From Marisa cornuarietis (taxonomy: Eukaryota > Mollusca > Gastropoda > Architaenioglossa > Ampullariidae), in assembly GCA_004794655.1 (NCBI GenBank), contig SMMW01000013.1, positions 2,502,001-2,566,000 of the forward strand: a stretch of 64,000 bases of DNA. The letters are read 5' to 3'. Numbering within the stretch: the first letter of the stretch is position 1; each line of letters opens with the position of its first letter. The notes under the pieces were generated by a model. That model ran no database searches. It saw nothing but the letters and a program-made list of their open reading frames with translations, and was not told the DNA's origin. This document shows positions 60,801-64,000 of the stretch, in pieces. Both the position numbers and the translations under genes were made by a program.

Positions 60801-63046
60801 GAGAAAAATGTACAAAGCTGATACACAACAGGTAGAATACAGAAGCAATTAAATAAAAGTAGAATTAGCTGGTTGCAAAATAGTTACTATACAATGAAGA
60901 CAAAAACAGGGAAATTATAAAAATTATATTATGATACAAAGTAACTGAAAGGAGATAACACAAAGTAAAATAAAAGGATGCACTGAAAGGAAAAGCCAAG
61001 ACAAACAAGAAAAAAAAGTTCTACAAAATTTATTCTGCACATCCTTTTAGAGGTAAACAAAAGAAAATCAAACAAGAAATAAAACAAAAATATTAAGTTA
61101 AAAAATAACGAGCTGTGTTATCCATAAAACAAAGGTTTCAACTACTACTACTTAAGAACATACAATGGAAGCTCAATCTAAAGATACAGCACATTTATTT
61201 TCAAGTCCCACACAGATGAATGTAGGTGTGTATGTATTTACACTTATATTGTATAATGCATGTGATCATTATGTAAGTAATAAAAGGAAACTGTCGCGTG
61301 TTGCATGCTGCCTTAGCACAGGCCTAGGAGCGGGGGCGGGAGGAGGCAGCCGGAGGGGGAATTTTCATGTAATTGTTTTCTTTTACGTCACTGTTGTGTG
61401 CAGTGACAGAGGGTTGGGGTTGAGCAACTGGCGAGAAAATCCGAAAGTGTCGAGGACACTGTGAGTGGAACGAGTTTTGTTTTGTTTGCCATGGTACTGT
61501 TTCCTGTTTCTTCTGTGAGCGACAGGATACACGTCACGAGCCACTGGGTAAGTAGAGGGATGCTTCCTTGCCGCTGTTCTATACTGGCCAATGGCTACCT
61601 GACCAGTGTGCAGTTATGAGAAATATGGCTGGGGGAAGACTTTTGTACAAGTGTGCATATGCGTTGTTGAGAATCTATGCAGCGGAAGGCATTAGCTGGT
61701 AGCAGGATGTTTGTAAGAGAGGCACTGTGGGGGGTTAACTAGGCAGAAACGCGGGAGATGGGGGGAAGGATTTTGCTTGTAGCCGTAGGGCATTAAACTG
61801 TTTTGTGTCTCATCCTTGCCACAGGCTTTTTAAAATCGTCTTCCAACAAGTCATCAAGTATCGTCAATCGCCAGACATCGTCAATCGTTTTCAGTATTTG
61901 TCTTTAATTGTCCTAAATTTTTATCAGTCTACGCCATCATCGCCATTCTCCAGGCCTGTGAGCGGACTGTGTGATCATCGAACTTTGCTGAGGTCAACGC
62001 CGGACGTTGGGTCACCGCCTCTGTTGGCTGACGGGCTGCGGTCGACAAAGGAGCAGAGACTGGTCTGTGCAAACTGAGAAACAGTGGGTGGTGGACATCT
62101 TGAGTGGTCAGCAAAGGATTCAGGCAGAGTGTCTTCCCCTCCCCTTTTTCTTCTGGAACCACTCCCACAGCAGTTACCTGCCTGAGATTAGCTCCTGTCA
62201 GGCCTCTAGTTAGTTTTAGTTGTCGCGGTCGTGAAGGAAAGGTTTTTGTGTGTGTGTCCGTTAGGTTGTTTTGCCAATTTGTTGAGAGGGGGTTTGCCTG
62301 GTCATTTGTGCTAGTTTCTTTTATCTTTGGGATCCTTGAATCCCCCTTTTGTTCTTCCTTTTCTCCTTTTATTATTTTTCATTAATAAACGTGCATTTTG
62401 TACTGTTCCCCTGTGAGTGCGTCAATTTTGTGCACTGGGGAGCGATTCGACGCGTCACTAGCATCAGGCATTCGAGTGCCGTCTGTGACTGTGTGGTTGT
62501 GAGCATGCTTGCGAGGGTAAAGCATGTGGCGCCTGATTGCATTACGTGACAGAAACAATAAATGAGATTCAAAAACTAATCATTAAAGAAAACTTGCCTT
62601 TGTTGTACTATTTCAGTTCTCTCTGTCTCCTCGGCTCGACTCACTTTTCCAGCCCTTTGCTGAGTTGATGACAGTGGCACTGGCAACAGCGGTGGTGGTG
62701 GAGGAAGGGGGACAGAAGACTGCTGCTGCTGGAGATGTATCTGCAACTCTTGCTGCAGCTGTTGATGCTGATCGTGCTGCGAAGTGTAAACTGGATAGCA
62801 CTCCAACACCTGTCTCACTGGTGTATGTAGCTCAACACTATGCTCAAATGTCCGGTCAGCCATCTTTTTCATCTGGTTTGAAATCAGAATCTGTGCAGAA
62901 TTTATGGCCGAAAACTTCTCAAGATTTGGCTTCAAACCAGTTGCCATGTTCAGAGTTTCACCAGTACTGAACGAGTCACTTAAAGATGAAAGGTCAAGTC
63001 GTTTACGAACTAAGTCTACTTCTCTAGCAGCAGTCTTGGTCACTCC
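48873..63046 (-). CDS. ALMS-motif centrosomal protein (ALMS1/CEP295 class), 3' part; N-terminus outside window
   Basis: Fifteen exons, minus strand: 62598-63046, 60604-60681, 59835-59884, 59024-59117, 57736-57824, 57397-57569, 56583-57083, 56305-56339, 53371-56124, 52872-53143, 52319-52611, 51717-51891, 50696-50759, 50287-50386, 48873-48923. They total 5,178 nt, so at least 1,725 residues. The first exon listed begins at an acceptor in phase 0, so more exons lie beyond 63046. The C-terminal ALMS motif identifies it: GLAWFIPVTESKPWRMP, then SLQEALMSRKPEFVSALRQR, KRVFTKQEMREQTEKKYQHL, PEVKAKELERRRNDEYKLNR, ending in a basic tail with stop at 48873. ALMS-motif proteins act at centrioles and basal bodies. 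The 2.75-kb exon encodes a charged coiled-coil region (LLREALEQEEAYRGHPDLQA and QRQLLREEDYQRAESQKELY) and Ser/Arg-rich linkers. The first exon carries a polyQ/polyP stretch. I cannot say whether ALMS1 or CEP295 is the closer vertebrate relative. Confidence 0.85.
49353..49925 (+). repeat. (ATT)n-tailed SINE-like element, second plus-strand copy
   Basis: Head GATGTCCCTTTGCCTTACCGG, a body without coding potential, and a tail with GGGATAAGATGCTATACAAT, TTAACTTT and (ATT)n/(AAT)n. It lies in the last intron of the ALMS-motif gene, antisense to it. Confidence 0.7.
56541..56594 (-). repeat. 27-bp tandem duplication containing a splice donor
   Basis: Two adjacent 27-bp units, 56568-56594 and 56541-56567, differ at one base. 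On the gene's strand the first carries AAT|GTAAGT, the donor of the 501-nt exon of the ALMS-motif gene. The second carries AAT|GTATGT, which would also be a usable donor. Use of the second would add nine codons in frame. Confidence 0.9.
58205..58912 (-). repeat. (ATT)n-tailed SINE-like element, minus-strand copy
   Basis: On the minus strand: head TTGTCCCCTTGCCTAACAGG, then CTGAGTGGGGCAGCTCTGTG (compare GGCAGAGCTCTGTC in the 41722 copy), a body, and a tail GTTATATAAATGTG followed by (TTA)n at 58207-58218. It lies in an intron of the ALMS-motif gene, in the same orientation. The body is longer than in the other copies, so an additional insertion is possible. Confidence 0.6.
60137..60431 (+). 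mobile_element. Probable short solo LTR (295 bp)
   Basis: Begins TGTCACAG and ends TTGTGACA, a perfect 7-bp terminal inversion (TGTCACA/TGTGACA) with the TG...CA ends of LTRs. A TATA-like GGTATAAATGCAG near 60179, followed by a GAGAGAACGGTGAGCG stretch, fits a plus-strand LTR promoter and transcript start. The flanks AAGAC and AAGGG share only AAG, so the target duplication is eroded or the ends are a few bases off. It lies in an intron of the ALMS-motif gene. Confidence 0.5.
61292..62551 (+). mobile_element. Solo LTR of an LTR retrotransposon (1,260 bp)
   Basis: Starts TGTCGCGTG and ends CACGT-like ATTACGTGACA, giving TG...CA termini. Flanked by the perfect 5-bp direct repeat GAAAC (61287-61291 and 62552-62556). 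An AATAAA at 62384-62389, followed by a T/G-rich stretch, supports plus orientation, so it is antisense to the host ALMS-motif gene. No gag or pol frame lies inside and no second LTR follows, so it is a solo LTR left by LTR-LTR recombination. It has higher GC than the surrounding intron. Confidence 0.85.
62596..62597 (-). other. GC splice donor (GC-AG intron)
   Basis: On the gene's strand the exon ends CAACAAAG and the intron begins GCAAGT. Only this donor leaves two bases that complete an Arg codon with the first base of the next exon (60681). The nearby GTTTTC would put the next exon out of frame. AG|GCAAGT is the usual context of GC-AG introns. Confidence 0.8.
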
Positions 63047-63477
63047 CTGTGAAGATAACAAAAGACATAACTATTGCATTCTCAGAGTGGAAAGGCAAAA
63101 CTCTGAGAGTTATATATAAATAAAGCTCTCTGGGAAGACTTAACAGTACAACAATCAACATTACATTACAAATGATCTTAATGAAAACTTGTTACATCAT
63201 TAGGCAGCAGCAGTCACCTCTAAGGCAGTCATGGAAACATACAAAAAAGCCCAAAATAGAATGTTTTTAAACTGCTTTTTGTTATGTTATACCTATACCT
63301 CAGTTTCTTTGGCAAAAAATACACGAAATTAAAGATTTTGATTTCTTACTGTTGTATTTTATATTGTGGGTCTTGATTATTGTGTAACACCCATGACAAA
63401 TTGCACATTTGTCATGTGTATTAACATATTTTTGTTTAGTAATTTTGTGTTTTATTTTATGCATTGATTTTTATGTG

Positions 63478-63796
63478 GTCTCGCATCTGCGAGACTAACA
63501 CCGAGATTTAGGCAAGGGGGAAGCAACTCTCTGGGTTTCCGTTTGTGCGTTCTTTTGGAGAAGACGTGGCCCAGGGTGGGCCGATGGGCCTACCCTGGGA
63601 TGTTTGTCCTAAATCATTTCAATCTCTGTTCCTGTTACTTGATGCCTTTTGTTATCTGTTTTTGTCAGTACTGTCGTTTTCTTTCGTCCCCTGTGTTCTG
63701 TATCTACTTAGTCCACGTCTCTTCCCTGTTTTAAGCGCTAAGAGCATACTCTCTACGAGTGTGAATATGCGCTATACAAATCTTCACTATTATTAT
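63478..63796 (+). repeat. (ATT)n-tailed SINE-like element with hairpin head
   Basis: Begins with a perfect 8-bp stem, GTCTCGCA TC TGCGAGAC (63478-63495). There follow TTAGGCAAGGGGGAAGC, a GC-rich body, and the tail GAGTGTGAATATGCGCTATA, CAAATCTTCACTATTATTAT. The tail matches the piece at 797-900 on the opposite strand. It lies in an intron, or upstream part, of the ALMS-motif gene. Confidence 0.6.
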
Positions 63797-64000
63797 TAAA
63801 TCAGGTTTGTGAAAAATATGTATGATGTTTGATAGTTTAAACGCTGCTGTTCAAGGGCACAGTATTCTTGTGTGGTTTTAGATTTGCTATGTGCACGATG
63901 TTTGAAGATTCTGTATGAGGAGAGGGGATCATTTTTCCTCATGTGGCGGTTTGTGTGGAGGAAATATGAGATCGATGTAGAAATGGTGTTTAATGTCAAT

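Overview
The window is eukaryotic nuclear DNA: every gene is split by GT-AG introns, the base composition is AT-rich, and the intergenic and intronic space is full of dinucleotide repeats and decayed transposons. The gene set, the (ATT)n-tailed short repeats and the types of LINE relic suggest a mollusc, probably a gastropod. That is an inference from gene and repeat character; nothing here identifies the species.

Five protein-coding genes can be modelled. (1) 2508-19391, minus strand: an SFI1 homologue, a centrin-binding centriolar protein with Trp-bearing repeats, about 28 coding exons and about 1,400 aa. (2) 21349-23777, minus: a complete three-exon C1GALT1-type core-1 beta-1,3-galactosyltransferase (T-synthase), 360 aa. 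(3) 26885-33529, minus: a second, tandem T-synthase of 353 aa with the same intron positions but a 5-kb first intron. (4) 38279-44038, plus: a mitochondrial sideroflexin of the SFXN1/3 type, ten coding exons, 323 aa. (5) 48873-63046, minus: the 3' part of a large ALMS-motif centrosomal protein (ALMS1/CEP295 class), at least 1,725 residues over 15 exons, with its N-terminus beyond the right edge. For genes 2-4 the summed exon lengths are multiples of three and give family-typical sizes. Genes 4 and 5 are convergent.

Mobile DNA: LINE reverse-transcriptase relics at 1-330 and 8948-10215; four fragments of LINE C-terminal ends (4383, 39236, 45528, 46735); a 1.7-kb hAT transposon relic inside an SFI1 intron; a 343-bp hAT MITE with a perfect 8-bp target duplication inside the second T-synthase; a 1,260-bp solo LTR with a perfect 5-bp target duplication and a probable 295-bp LTR, both inside the ALMS-motif gene; and several copies of an (ATT)n-tailed SINE-like repeat. 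Long (CA)n/(TG)n tracts cluster between 23 and 36 kb, around the T-synthase pair.

The most informative observations are a 212-bp segment about 97% identical between the two otherwise diverged T-synthase genes (a gene-conversion signature spanning the DDD active-site motif), a 27-bp tandem duplication that has copied a splice donor in the ALMS-motif gene, and a GC-AG intron in the same gene. I found no bacterial-style system, CRISPR array or wholly novel gene system.
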